Shown here: positions 1 to 5,974 of the stretch, one piece after another
How positions within the stretch are numbered: position 1 is the stretch's first letter
Layout: each line of letters starts with the position of its first letter
Assembly: GCA_021739805.1 (NCBI GenBank)
Contig: JAIPBB010000099.1
Location: forward strand, 1 to 15,868
Length of the DNA: 15,868 bases
DNA from: Saprospiraceae bacterium
Lineage (GTDB): Bacteria; Bacteroidota; Bacteroidia; Bacteroidales; JAIPBB01
Direction: 5' to 3'
Position numbers and translations under genes: made by a program
Notes under the pieces: generated by a model
The model's input: only the letters and a program-made list of their open reading frames with translations
Database searches by the model: none
Told to the model about the DNA's origin: nothing

Positions 1-594
1 CACATTTTCTACTTGCTTTTGGGTGTAGCCTAAAGAAGTGTTACCAACGTCTATTGATTTAACTTTTAAACATGGTACAAGTTTTTCACAAACTATTACT
101 GTTTTATTTAAGTGTAACCTATAGGATACAGTAAAAAGAGCTCGTTTTGAGCTTATATATATTTTAGTTTCCTGATACTCAACAAAATTTAGTTTTGGTG
201 AATAATCTGGATTATCAAGGTCAAAAACAGCTAAAAATCCTGTTTCTATAAATATCTCATAACTGTTATTAGTGCCATGCCATTTTTCTGTAATCATCCC
301 GGCATTTCTTAACCTTTCTCTCTGTCGTTTAATTGCCGAAACAGAGCAATGTAAGCGTTCTGCAAGTATTTTATTGTTGGTACTTACAGAGAGTTTATCA
401 TAATTCACTTTTAAATATTCCGGAAGGAGATTATTATTGTTTAATCTTGAGCGGTACAACCTTACTAACTCATACATTAATTCGAAATGCCCACGCTTGA
501 GCTTTTCATCGGAGTTTATTTTTTCTTCATTATATTTATCTCCACAAAGGTCAATTACTTTTTTCGAGATATTAAATTCTAAATGTGGTTTCAT
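1..594 (-). CDS. Winged-helix DNA-binding protein of a mobile element, C-terminus cut by the window edge
   Basis: This leftward frame is open from the ATG at 592-594 to the window edge, giving 198 residues without a stop. It begins MKPHLEFNISKKVIDLCGDK. Residues about 70-103 (NKILAERLHCSVSAIKRQRERLRNAGMI) have the pattern of a helix-turn-helix followed by the start of a wing, as in MarR/GntR-like or plasmid replication-initiator winged helices. The rest is unrecognised and partly beta-rich. The small excisionase-like gene lies 112 nt upstream on the same strand, and the two probably form one unit with a strong hairpin between them. I infer an accessory regulator or Rep-like protein of an integrated element; no catalytic motif is visible. 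The reading frame is well supported, the function is not. Confidence 0.7.
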   Translation of the reverse strand, partial: MKPHLEFNISKKVIDLCGDKYNEEKINSDEKLKRGHFELMYELVRLYRSRLNNNNLLPEYLKVNYDKLSVSTNNKILAERLHCSVSAIKRQRERLRNAGMITEKWHGTNNSYEIFIETGFLAVFDLDNPDYSPKLNFVEYQETKIYISSKRALFTVSYRLHLNKTVIVCEKLVPCLKVKSIDVGNTSLGYTQKQVENV

Positions 595-608
595 CTTTAT
601 TTAATTAT

Positions 609-667
609 GCGAGTGTGAGGGAACAGAATCTTAACTGATTTATTCCCTCACTTTCTAAAATACTCGC
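609..667. promoter_or_regulatory. Long bulged hairpin between the two leftward genes
   Basis: A perfect 9-bp stem (GTGAGGGAA at 615-623 with TTCCCTCAC at 643-651, 19-nt loop) is extended by a second perfect 6-bp stem (GCGAGT 609-614 with ACTCGC 662-667) across a 10-nt bulge on one side. There is no T-tract after it on the minus strand, so it is not a normal terminator. It sits in the leader of the gene starting at 594 and could control its translation or mRNA stability, or be a protein-binding palindrome. Confidence 0.5.
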
Positions 668-706
668 TTTCGGTTTCTTATTTGTTGCACTTTTAATGCA
701 TTTTCA

Positions 707-1003
707 TTATGCCCTTAATCCATTTATCAGTCTTGATAATGTTTTATGCGAAACCATATATTTATTGCCAATGTATATTGCTTCTATGTCTTGATTTTTG
801 GCCAGGTTTAAAAGTGTTCCTTTTTTTATACCACATAAATTTGATGCTTCGCCCAAGGTGTAGCTTTTCAGGTTAATATTATTAGAATATGCCTCTAATT
901 CATTATTTGTCTTTACAAGCAGGTCTAACTGGTTTTTAAAAGCATTCATGTGATTAGCAATCGAATTTTCTACTGTTTCAATAATTCTTTTTTCTATACT
1001 CAT
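707..1003 (-). CDS. Excisionase-type helix-turn-helix protein
   Basis: This is a 98-residue protein. Residues about 1-45 are predicted helical and possibly coiled (MSIEKRIIETVENSIANHMN onwards). Residues about 47-95 resemble the HTH_17/excisionase fold: YTLGEASNLCGIKKGTLLNL, then a hinge and a short wing containing IYIGNKYMVSH. Proteins of this shape are common in Bacteroidota conjugative and mobilizable elements as recombination directionality factors or regulators. A TAnnTTTG promoter lies about 60 nt upstream, preceded by an array of ten 10-bp repeats that could be its binding target or that of the integrase. Together with the tRNA 3' fragment at 1508-1527 this supports an element end. No integrase gene is visible, so the excisionase role is inferred. 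Confidence 0.75.
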   Translation of the reverse strand: MSIEKRIIETVENSIANHMNAFKNQLDLLVKTNNELEAYSNNINLKSYTLGEASNLCGIKKGTLLNLAKNQDIEAIYIGNKYMVSHKTLSRLINGLRA

Positions 1004-1063
1004 AATAGTTCGGGTTTTTTTATACTTTTGTTTATAAATGAAATCGTTTAATCATTGCAGGGA

Positions 1064-1071
1064 CAAAAGTA
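1064..1071 (-). promoter_or_regulatory. Bacteroidota -7 promoter element for the excisionase-type gene
   Basis: On the minus strand this reads TACTTTTG, an exact TAnnTTTG match, about 60 nt upstream of the ATG at 1003. The position of the expected -33 element falls at the edge of the 10-bp-phased array, so bound proteins there would touch the polymerase. No clear TTTG -33 box is seen. Confidence 0.5.
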
Positions 1072-1090
1072 TTTCGACTTGTTTTAACGA

Positions 1091-1190
1091 CTTCCGCAAT
1101 AAGCAGCATTAAGCTTCATTATGCTTTATTTCGCAGCAATCGGCAGTAATACGACTGAATAAGCAGGAATAAGCTTGAATATTGAGCAAT
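1091..1190. repeat. Ten contiguous 10-bp units, helically phased
   Basis: The stretch divides without any insertion or deletion into ten 10-mers: cttccgcaat, aagcagcatt, aagcttcatt, atgctttatt, tcgcagcaat, cggcagtaat, acgactgaat, aagcaggaat, aagcttgaat, attgagcaat. Column 8 is A and column 10 is T in all ten; column 3 is G and column 4 is C in eight of ten; column 9 is A or T. The consensus is roughly AAGCAGCAAT. A 10-bp period puts every unit on the same face of the helix, suiting a cooperatively bound protein or intrinsic curvature. It lies directly upstream of the excisionase-gene promoter and within 320 bp of the presumed attachment site. Confidence 0.85.
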
Positions 1191-1266
1191 AAATTTCTAA
1201 TGCCCAGTAGGAGTATGAGTTAAGTTGCAGAAAAGATATTTGCAAGTTCTTATTAGTAATAAATAG

Positions 1267-1361
1267 TACCCTAACGGGTATAAAGAGAGTAAAATATAAT
1301 AATTTGTACCCGAACGGGTATTTTCATAAAGATTATTGTTACATTTGTACCCGAACGGTTA
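1267..1361. promoter_or_regulatory. Three TACCCGAACGGGTA palindromes around a promoter
   Basis: Palindromes lie at 1267-1280 (TACCCTAACGGGTA), 1307-1320 (TACCCGAACGGGTA) and 1348-1361 (TACCCGAACGGTTA, right arm imperfect), spaced 40 and 41 bp apart, about four helical turns. A perfect -7 box, TACATTTG at 1340-1347, abuts the third palindrome, and the second covers the -33 region. This is the layout of a self-repressed operon. The TACCC-N4-GGGTA form resembles operators of small XRE/HipB-type antitoxins, but no such gene follows now. The regulator is not identified. Confidence 0.65.
1277..1346. repeat. 70-bp direct repeat, left copy
   Basis: This matches 1606-1675 at a constant offset of 329 bp with no gaps and about 8 mismatches in 70. 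It includes the second operator palindrome and most of the promoter. The functional-looking -7 box is in this copy. Confidence 0.8.
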
Positions 1362-1372
1362 ATAAAATCAAA

Positions 1373-1441
1373 ATGAAAGGGAATCAATCTAATCTAACAA
1401 ATACGCTAAGCGTAGCATATTGCTTATATGTTTCCCAATAG
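1373..1441 (+). pseudogene. Truncated 22-codon reading frame behind the palindrome-controlled promoter
   Basis: An ATG at 1373, about 25 nt after the -7 box, opens a 22-residue frame (MKGNQSNLTNTLSV...) ending in TAG at 1439-1441. The promoter and operators imply a real regulated gene once started here, but the product is too short to recognise and shows no HTH. I infer the 5' stub of a gene lost by deletion or integration. A real small peptide cannot be excluded. TACGCTAAGCGTA at 1402-1414 is a near-perfect palindrome inside it. Confidence 0.3.
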
Positions 1442-1507
1442 TTGCACAATGGCTTTTTGAACTATGCTTAAAGAGTAGATAGTTAATCTGTTGCAAGTGT
1501 TTAGATT

Positions 1508-1527
1508 GAATCCTGTCTGGATCACCA
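1508..1527 (+). other. tRNA 3'-end fragment, probable attachment site of the element to the left
   Basis: GAATCCTGTCTGGATCACCA fits the last 20 nt of a tRNA exactly: T-loop positions 57-60 (GAAT), T-stem 3' strand (CCTGT), acceptor 3' strand (CTGGATC), discriminator A and CCA. The upstream bases do not pair with CCTGT and no D-arm or anticodon arm precedes it, so identity ends within the T-loop. A terminator follows 26 nt later, as after a tRNA gene. Tyrosine recombinases often use this part of a tRNA gene and leave such a fragment at the distal end. The implied acceptor 5' strand would be GATCCAG, which may suit a tRNA-Arg, but that is weak recall. Confidence 0.5.
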
Positions 1528-1553
1528 TAATGAAATATCGAAAAAAACATTTC

Positions 1554-1576
1554 AGCTCGTTATCGCGGGCTTTTTT
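1554..1576 (+). terminator. Intrinsic terminator after the tRNA fragment
   Basis: AGCTCG (1554-1559) pairs with CGGGCT (1566-1571) with one G-T pair and a 6-nt loop, followed by six T residues from 1571. An A-run at 1540-1547 may extend the stem. It probably terminated the original tRNA transcript. Confidence 0.65.
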
Positions 1577-1605
1577 AATTATATCAAGTCATTTAGTCTC
1601 CCAAA

Positions 1606-1675
1606 GGTATAAAAATAGAAAAATACAATAATTTGTACCCGAACGGGTATTTATATGAAGATTATTGTTGCATTT
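1606..1675. repeat. 70-bp direct repeat, right copy, with one operator palindrome
   Basis: This is the second copy of 1277-1346. The palindrome TACCCGAACGGGTA at 1636-1649 is intact, but the -7 box has decayed to TGCATTTT and no gene follows on the plus strand. The rest of the gap from 1004 to 1748 shows no coding frame apart from the 22-codon stub. Confidence 0.75.
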
Positions 1676-1748
1676 TAAAATCGACAAAAGGGCTTTTGTT
1701 TTTATATAAGGTTTTTGGGAGCATTCTTTTGAAATTTCTGATTAGTAC

Positions 1749-2126
1749 TTATGGCAAATAGCCATCTATAATGAATTCCGCATCAGCATCAATAAGGCTG
1801 TCTTTTGCAAGACTAAATAAATTATTATTAAAATTAATTGAAACTTTTATTGATGTGATGGTATCAAAAGAAAAATCAAATACTTTAAGGTAAACATGAT
1901 GACCAGGATACCCACTGGCATTATAAATCCATGGGTTATTATTCTGTATATTGACTGAGGAATAAGATAAAGTGTCGAAATTTAATATTGCCAATACCAT
2001 ATAGTTTCCATCATTATTGTCAGCTAAAGTACATTTGTAACTTAATTGATATGCAGTTGAATTGTATTCTTCTTTATTACAGGAAAGAAAAAACAAAACT
2101 ATAAGTAATAGAAATAAAGGTTTCAT
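1749..2126 (-). CDS. Small hypothetical lipoprotein
   Basis: This is a 125-residue protein. It starts with a type II signal peptide: MKPLFLLLIVLFFLSCNKEE, with a hydrophobic core at residues 4-15 and the lipobox LFFLSC, so Cys16 should be lipidated and the mature protein of about 110 residues anchored to an outer or inner membrane. The mature part is rich in Asn, Ser, Tyr and alternating hydrophobics, suggesting a small beta-sandwich, but no family is recognised. It is divergent from the J-domain gene with a 136-nt gap. Lys after Cys-Asn is typical of many Bacteroidota lipoproteins. The frame, signal peptide and stop are clear; the function is unknown. Confidence 0.75.
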   Translation of the reverse strand: MKPLFLLLIVLFFLSCNKEEYNSTAYQLSYKCTLADNNDGNYMVLAILNFDTLSYSSVNIQNNNPWIYNASGYPGHHVYLKVFDFSFDTITSIKVSINFNNNLFSLAKDSLIDADAEFIIDGYLP

Positions 2127-2241
2127 ACTACCGGAATTATTTAAGAAATATAATACATAAAATTAGTAAAAAAATCATAGTAAATCTAAATAAAATTTAT
2201 CCTTCAATTACAATTCTTTTCAAAGCAAAAAACTAAATCCC

Positions 2242-2249
2242 TATATTTG
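2242..2249 (+). promoter_or_regulatory. Bacteroidota -7 promoter element for the J-domain gene
   Basis: TATATTTG matches TAnnTTTG, 13 nt before the ATG at 2263, predicting a leader of under 10 nt. TTTTC about 20 nt upstream is a possible weak -33 element. Confidence 0.5.
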
Positions 2250-2262
2250 TAGTTATTATTTT

Positions 2263-2805
2263 ATGGCACCTGACTACTACCAAATATTAGCTATTCCCAG
2301 AACTGCAAGTGCTGAGCAGATAAAATTGTCATTTCATAATTTGGCTAAATTATATCATCCGGATGTTTCATCGGAATTGAATGCCGAACAAAAGTTTCAG
2401 GAAATTAGCCAGGCATATAATACCTTGATTGACCCAAAGAAGAAAATTAAATACGATTTGAAAATTAAGTATGGTGTTACTTATAAACCCAAATCGCAAG
2501 AGTCGCACAAAGATTTTAAAAAGTATGGTACAAGGGATAAAAATCGTGATTACGCTCAAGGTTTTCAATATCAAAAGAAAACCGAAGAAAATAAGAAATC
2601 ATTAATCGAAAAGATTTTTACAGATAAGTTTATGTTTGGTTCATTATTAATTGTTGGAATAATTGCTATTATTTTTGGTTTGGTGGATTTGTTCTTTATT
2701 GAAAGAAAAGTTGACGAACCTATTCATATTAACGGTTTGATTCTAGGGGTGGTTATCACAACATTATTAGTTGTAGGATGGAAATCCTTGAAAGCAGGGG
2801 AGTGA
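2263..2805 (+). CDS. Membrane-anchored J-domain (DnaJ-like) protein
   Basis: This is a 180-residue protein. Residues 4-66 form a J-domain: helix II ends at LAKLYHPDVS with the HPD motif at 32-34, which in this family triggers Hsp70/DnaK ATP hydrolysis, followed by helix III with FQEISQAYNTLIDP. A basic, Lys-rich linker spans about 67-122. Two hydrophobic segments follow, about 123-146 (FMFGSLLIVGIIAIIFGLVD) and 157-173 (GLILGVVITTLLVVGW), joined by a short polar loop. There is no Gly/Phe region, zinc finger or C-terminal substrate domain, so this is a type III J-protein that would recruit DnaK to the membrane with both ends cytoplasmic. The client is unknown. It is convergent with aroE across a repeat-filled gap. 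Confidence 0.85.
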   Translation: MAPDYYQILAIPRTASAEQIKLSFHNLAKLYHPDVSSELNAEQKFQEISQAYNTLIDPKKKIKYDLKIKYGVTYKPKSQESHKDFKKYGTRDKNRDYAQGFQYQKKTEENKKSLIEKIFTDKFMFGSLLIVGIIAIIFGLVDLFFIERKVDEPIHINGLILGVVITTLLVVGWKSLKAGE

Positions 2806-2809
2806 ATTG

Positions 2810-2975
2810 TTAAATTGTTTACCCTGTGGAATGTGAAACGAAGTGAACTATTCCAACAGGGTTAAATTGTTTACCCTGTGGAATGCGAGACGAAGTGAAC
2901 TATTCCAACAGGGTTAAATTGTTTACCCTGTGGAATGCGAGACGAAGTGAACTATTCCAACAGGGTTAAATTGTT
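2810..2975. repeat. 52-bp tandem repeat, three copies, each able to form a hairpin
   Basis: Copies lie at 2810-2861, 2862-2913 and 2914-2965, plus ten bases of a fourth. Copies 2 and 3 are identical; copy 1 differs only at a few bases in the loop region. Each carries the inverted arms ACCCTGTGGAAT and ATTCCAACAGGGT (one bulged base) around a loop with GACGAAGTGAACT. It starts 5 bp after the J-protein stop codon. It could act as a terminator-like or mRNA-protecting structure for either convergent gene, but there is no T-tract. Confidence 0.9.
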
Positions 2976-3001
2976 GTAATTTTAAATCCTTTTTTTAATT
3001 T

Positions 3002-3092
3002 CTGAATACCTAACACTGAATACCGAACACCGAACACTGACATTAACTCGTATCTCGTAACTTCAAACCTGAAACCATAAACTTGAAACCTA
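3002..3092. repeat. Degenerate heptamer array running into the aroE stop codon
   Basis: The stretch divides into thirteen 7-mers without a break: ctgaata, cctaaca, ctgaata, ccgaaca, ccgaaca, ctgacat, taactcg, tatctcg, taacttc, aaacctg, aaaccat, aaacttg, aaaccta. The unit sequence drifts along the array. The last unit contains the aroE stop codon (3090-3092). Confidence 0.7.
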
Positions 3093-3833
3093 TTTTATCC
3101 AAATTCTCCATGATTCTTTTGCCTGCAATCCAAGCATTTCTAGTCCATTTTTAATTATTGCTCCTTGTTCTTTTCCTTTTCTTAAAAACTCTGTTTCTGC
3201 AGGATTATAAACCAAATCAAACAGCAAATGTTTTTTTGTAATAAATTGATATGGAATGTCAGCTAATTCTTCGGTCTTTGGGAAGGTTCCAATAGGAGTG
3301 GAGTTGATTATAATATTATAGTCTTCGATTATATTTTTATTCAAATCCGTATATAAAATTTGACTGCTTGAAGGATTTCGGGAAACTACATTAAATTCGA
3401 TTTTAAGAGCTTTTAATACATATTTAACAGCTTTGGATGCTCCGCCACTTCCAAGGATTAAAGCCTTTTTATGATGCTCTTTTAATAAAGGTTTTATAGA
3501 ATTTTCGAATCCATAAACATCTGTATTAAATGCTTCGAGAAGTATTTTATTTGCTTCTCTTTTAATTCTAACAGTATTGGCTGCTCCCACACTTTTGACA
3601 ATTTTATCAGTAGTGTCAACAAATTCCAATACCTTTGTTTTATAAGGAATTGTAATATTAATGCCTAGAAGATTTGGCTCGCTTTTTATTAAATCAGGCA
3701 AATCATTAATTGAAGAGATGGGGAATAATCGGTAATCACAATCTTTAATGTTCTCTTTTGCAAACTTCTCATCAAAATACTTTTTTGAAAAAGAATGCAC
3801 TAAAGGATAGCCGATTAGTCCGTAAAGACGCAT
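3090..3833 (-). CDS. aroE: Shikimate dehydrogenase (NADP+)
   Basis: AroE reduces 3-dehydroshikimate to shikimate in the cytoplasmic chorismate pathway. The protein has 247 residues, at the short end of the usual 250-290. The N-terminal substrate domain has HSFS (residues 13-16), the catalytic Lys65 in NITIPYKTKV, Asn86 in AANT and Asp105 in FNTDVYG, all expected shikimate contacts. The Rossmann domain has GSGGASKAV at 128-136 and SRNP at 151-154, whose Arg suits NADP phosphate. NSTPIGTFP at 177-185 and Gln237 in LGLQA complete the site. The start at 3833 gives the normal MRLYGLIGYPLVHS beginning. It is the last gene of a leftward run TPR-comA-popT-aroE, 121 nt after popT. Confidence 0.95.
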   Translation of the reverse strand: MRLYGLIGYPLVHSFSKKYFDEKFAKENIKDCDYRLFPISSINDLPDLIKSEPNLLGINITIPYKTKVLEFVDTTDKIVKSVGAANTVRIKREANKILLEAFNTDVYGFENSIKPLLKEHHKKALILGSGGASKAVKYVLKALKIEFNVVSRNPSSSQILYTDLNKNIIEDYNIIINSTPIGTFPKTEELADIPYQFITKKHLLFDLVYNPAETEFLRKGKEQGAIIKNGLEMLGLQAKESWRIWIK

Positions 3834-3862
3834 TTTAAATTTATAATTATTGATTTTTTATT

Positions 3863-3894
3863 ATATCATTATATCATTTTATCATTATATCATT
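3863..3894. repeat. 8-bp tandem repeat, four units, between popT and aroE
   Basis: The units are atatcatt, atatcatt, ttatcatt and atatcatt. It lies in the 121-nt gap upstream of aroE and differs from the 7-bp period used elsewhere in the window. Confidence 0.7.
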
Positions 3895-3954
3895 TTTTGT
3901 TTTTGATCATATAACTGATTTACTTTAAATTATAATATGTGAATCTGTGGGAAT

Positions 3955-4911
3955 TTATTCTTCTGTTTTAACTTTCGCAAACTTCTCAATTAACCATATT
4001 GACAAATAACCTACAATTCCCAGTACAATAGCAATTATCACAACACTGTCAAATGATTCGGGTAATATTTGTTTGTAATGAAAGACTTTAACTTTATCTA
4101 TAATATTTCCATTTTCTATAAAAGCACCAAATTTATTAGTTTGAATCAAATTGTCCATTCCATCATAAGAATTTTTCCATGGCCATAAAATTGCCAAAGA
4201 ACCAAGTATGAAGCCTGTTAATAGAGAGATAGTCTGGTCTTTATATTTTTTATAAACCCATGAAAGTAGATGCGAAAATGCAATAAGCCCAAAAACTGCC
4301 CCAATTGCAACAGGAATTAAAATTCCAATATTCAATTCGCTTACAGCATTAATCATTACCAATTGATAGTTTCCTAATAAAATCAAAACAAAAGAACCTG
4401 AAAGCCCCGGTAAAATCATACTGCAAATAGCAACCACTCCGCATAATATTAAATAAATGAAGCCTGAGTTTTCTGTTGCAGGAGTTAAAACCGAAATCGA
4501 AACAGCTATTGCAGTTCCAATAATAAATGTTGCAACAACTCCAAAATTCACTTTCTCAATTGTTCTGCCAACATAATAAACTGAAGCTACTATTAATCCA
4601 AAGAAAAACGACCATATATAAATAGGGTAGAACTTAAATAAAAATTTTAAAACAAATGCAAGAGAAAACACGCTAACAACTGCTCCAAGCATTACTGTTA
4701 TTAAAAAGAACAAATCGGTGTGAACGGCGAACTCTTTGAATTTTCCTTTGAATATTAATTTTACAGCTGTGAGATTAAACGATTTTATCGAATCAATTAA
4801 TCTTTCGAAAATCCCGGTTATTAACGCAATTGTGCCGCCAGAAACTCCGGGAATCACATTTGCTGCTCCCATTCCAAGGCCTTTTAAAAAGAGGATAATG
4901 TATTCTTTCAT
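3955..4911 (-). CDS. popT: DUF368 membrane protein, PopT-like undecaprenyl-phosphate carrier
   Basis: This is a 318-residue polytopic membrane protein. The family signature PGVSGGT is at residues 21-27 followed by ALITGIFERLIDS, and a second, inverted-repeat-like copy, PGLSGS, is at 168-173 (CSMILPGLSGSFVLILLGNY). About eight to nine hydrophobic segments follow one another. DUF368 proteins were reported to carry undecaprenyl phosphate across the cytoplasmic membrane for reuse in peptidoglycan and surface-glycan synthesis (PopT); the assignment here rests on the signature and size. The start at 4911 gives MKEYIILFLKGLGMGAANVI, as usual for the family. It sits between comA and aroE on the minus strand. 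Confidence 0.9.
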   Translation of the reverse strand: MKEYIILFLKGLGMGAANVIPGVSGGTIALITGIFERLIDSIKSFNLTAVKLIFKGKFKEFAVHTDLFFLITVMLGAVVSVFSLAFVLKFLFKFYPIYIWSFFFGLIVASVYYVGRTIEKVNFGVVATFIIGTAIAVSISVLTPATENSGFIYLILCGVVAICSMILPGLSGSFVLILLGNYQLVMINAVSELNIGILIPVAIGAVFGLIAFSHLLSWVYKKYKDQTISLLTGFILGSLAILWPWKNSYDGMDNLIQTNKFGAFIENGNIIDKVKVFHYKQILPESFDSVVIIAIVLGIVGYLSIWLIEKFAKVKTEE

Positions 4912-4939
4912 TTGCTGTGTTTTTTGTTACTTGTTTCTA

Positions 4940-4998
4940 GTCATTTCGACTCCGCTCAATGACCATCCTATTTGGGCAAGAGCGGAGTCGAAGTGTCG
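4940..4998. repeat. Hairpin element, isolated divergent copy
   Basis: The left arm TTCGACTCCGCTC and right arm GAGCGGAGTCGAA are perfect inverted repeats separated by aatgaccatcctatttgggcaa-type sequence. It is the same element as the five copies at 10624-11108 but with a different centre. It lies upstream of popT inside heptamer sequence. Confidence 0.85.
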
Positions 4999-5125
4999 TT
5001 ACTCGTTGCTTGTTGCTTGTTACTTGCTACTCGTTACTAATTTCTAATATCTAATATCTAATATCTATGTACTATGTACTACGTACTATGTACTATGTAC
5101 TAACTACTAAAGTACTAACTACTAT
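4999..5125. repeat. Heptamer array of drifting units ending at the comA stop codon
   Basis: The units run ttactcg, ttgcttg, ttgcttg, ttacttg, ctactcg, ttactaa, tttctaa, tatctaa, tatctaa, tatctat, gtactat, gtactac, gtactat, gtactat, gtactaa, ctactaa, one extra base, gtactaa, ctactat. One 7-bp register holds over 16 units. The array begins where the hairpin element ends and stops exactly where the comA stop codon (5126-5128) begins. Confidence 0.8.
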
Positions 5126-5908
5126 CTATATCTTAAACTTCTGATATTCATTAGGAAGAAATTCAAAGAAAGTGTCTCCTCTTAAGCCAAGTCGTAAAGT
5201 TTCAAGAGCGATTATTTCATTTGGTGCGATATTTCCAAGATTAACATTTGCACCATAATGTTTAATAAACCATGCTTGCTGTGATTTTAAAGGAGCTTCC
5301 CAAAGTATTTTATCTGCTTCGACTCTATCATGAATTTTTGTAATTAATTCCAAATTTGCCTTTCCTTTTTCATCAAAAATTCCAACTGTACCACTTTCAC
5401 GAGCTTCGGCAATAACTTTAAACGAGCCTGCCTGAATTTCTTTTTGCATTTCTTCAATCCATAAATCATCAACTAAATGAGCAGCAGCATCTTTATATCC
5501 AACTTCAGAAAGAACAACGAAATCCTTTGACCATTTTCTAATTAATTCACATTTTATGTCATGCTCAATTTTTGCTGAACCATCAGAAATCTCAATTGCA
5601 TTTAATCCAAAATTGTCAACCAATTTTAAATAATCATCAACTAAACCTCTGATATAAAATGCTTCGAAAAGAGTTCCACCTACATAAACATTAATGTTGG
5701 CATCGCGGTAAACCTTAACCTTTTCGATAACACGGTTTGTAATTGTAGATGTTCCAAAACCGAGTTTTAAAAAATCTATCAGATGTCCTGCTGAATCAAC
5801 AAGGTCTTCGGCTTCTCTTACACTTAGTCCTTTATCCATTACCATAACTACACCTGTTGTTCTAGGCTTTTCCGGTCTGAAAGGGGTATTTGGGATTTTT
5901 ATATTCAT
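5126..5908 (-). CDS. comA: Phosphosulfolactate synthase (ComA family)
   Basis: Family members add sulfite to phosphoenolpyruvate to give (2R)-phospho-3-sulfolactate, first known from methanogen coenzyme M synthesis. The 260-residue protein is a full-length TIM-barrel homologue with the expected blocks: DKG (25-27), KLGFGTS (48-54), VGGTLFE (76-82), EISDG (106-110), LSEVG (133-137), and a C-terminal EAPLKSQQAWFIKHYG. Bacteroidota do not make coenzyme M. Likely fates are sulfolactate or cysteate, the latter a precursor of capnine-type sulfonolipids; this is inference, and no other gene of that route is in the window. It lies 214 nt upstream of popT and 213 nt downstream of the TPR gene on the same strand. 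Confidence 0.9.
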   Translation of the reverse strand: MNIKIPNTPFRPEKPRTTGVVMVMDKGLSVREAEDLVDSAGHLIDFLKLGFGTSTITNRVIEKVKVYRDANINVYVGGTLFEAFYIRGLVDDYLKLVDNFGLNAIEISDGSAKIEHDIKCELIRKWSKDFVVLSEVGYKDAAAHLVDDLWIEEMQKEIQAGSFKVIAEARESGTVGIFDEKGKANLELITKIHDRVEADKILWEAPLKSQQAWFIKHYGANVNLGNIAPNEIIALETLRLGLRGDTFFEFLPNEYQKFKI

Positions 5909-5974
5909 ATTCTGCTATTATTAATTGTAATTGCTTAATTGTTTAATTTGCTGTATTAATTAATAAAATTCCAA

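Noticed and set aside
1515..1526. TCTGGATCACC resembles the 3' end of 16S rRNA (GGCTGGATCACCTCC)
   Set aside because: Only the short core matches, the bases before it do not resemble 16S rRNA, and the tRNA 3'-end geometry explains all 20 bases.
4736..5047. 103-residue plus-strand frame
   Set aside because: It is antisense to the start of the DUF368 gene and runs on into hairpin and heptamer repeats.
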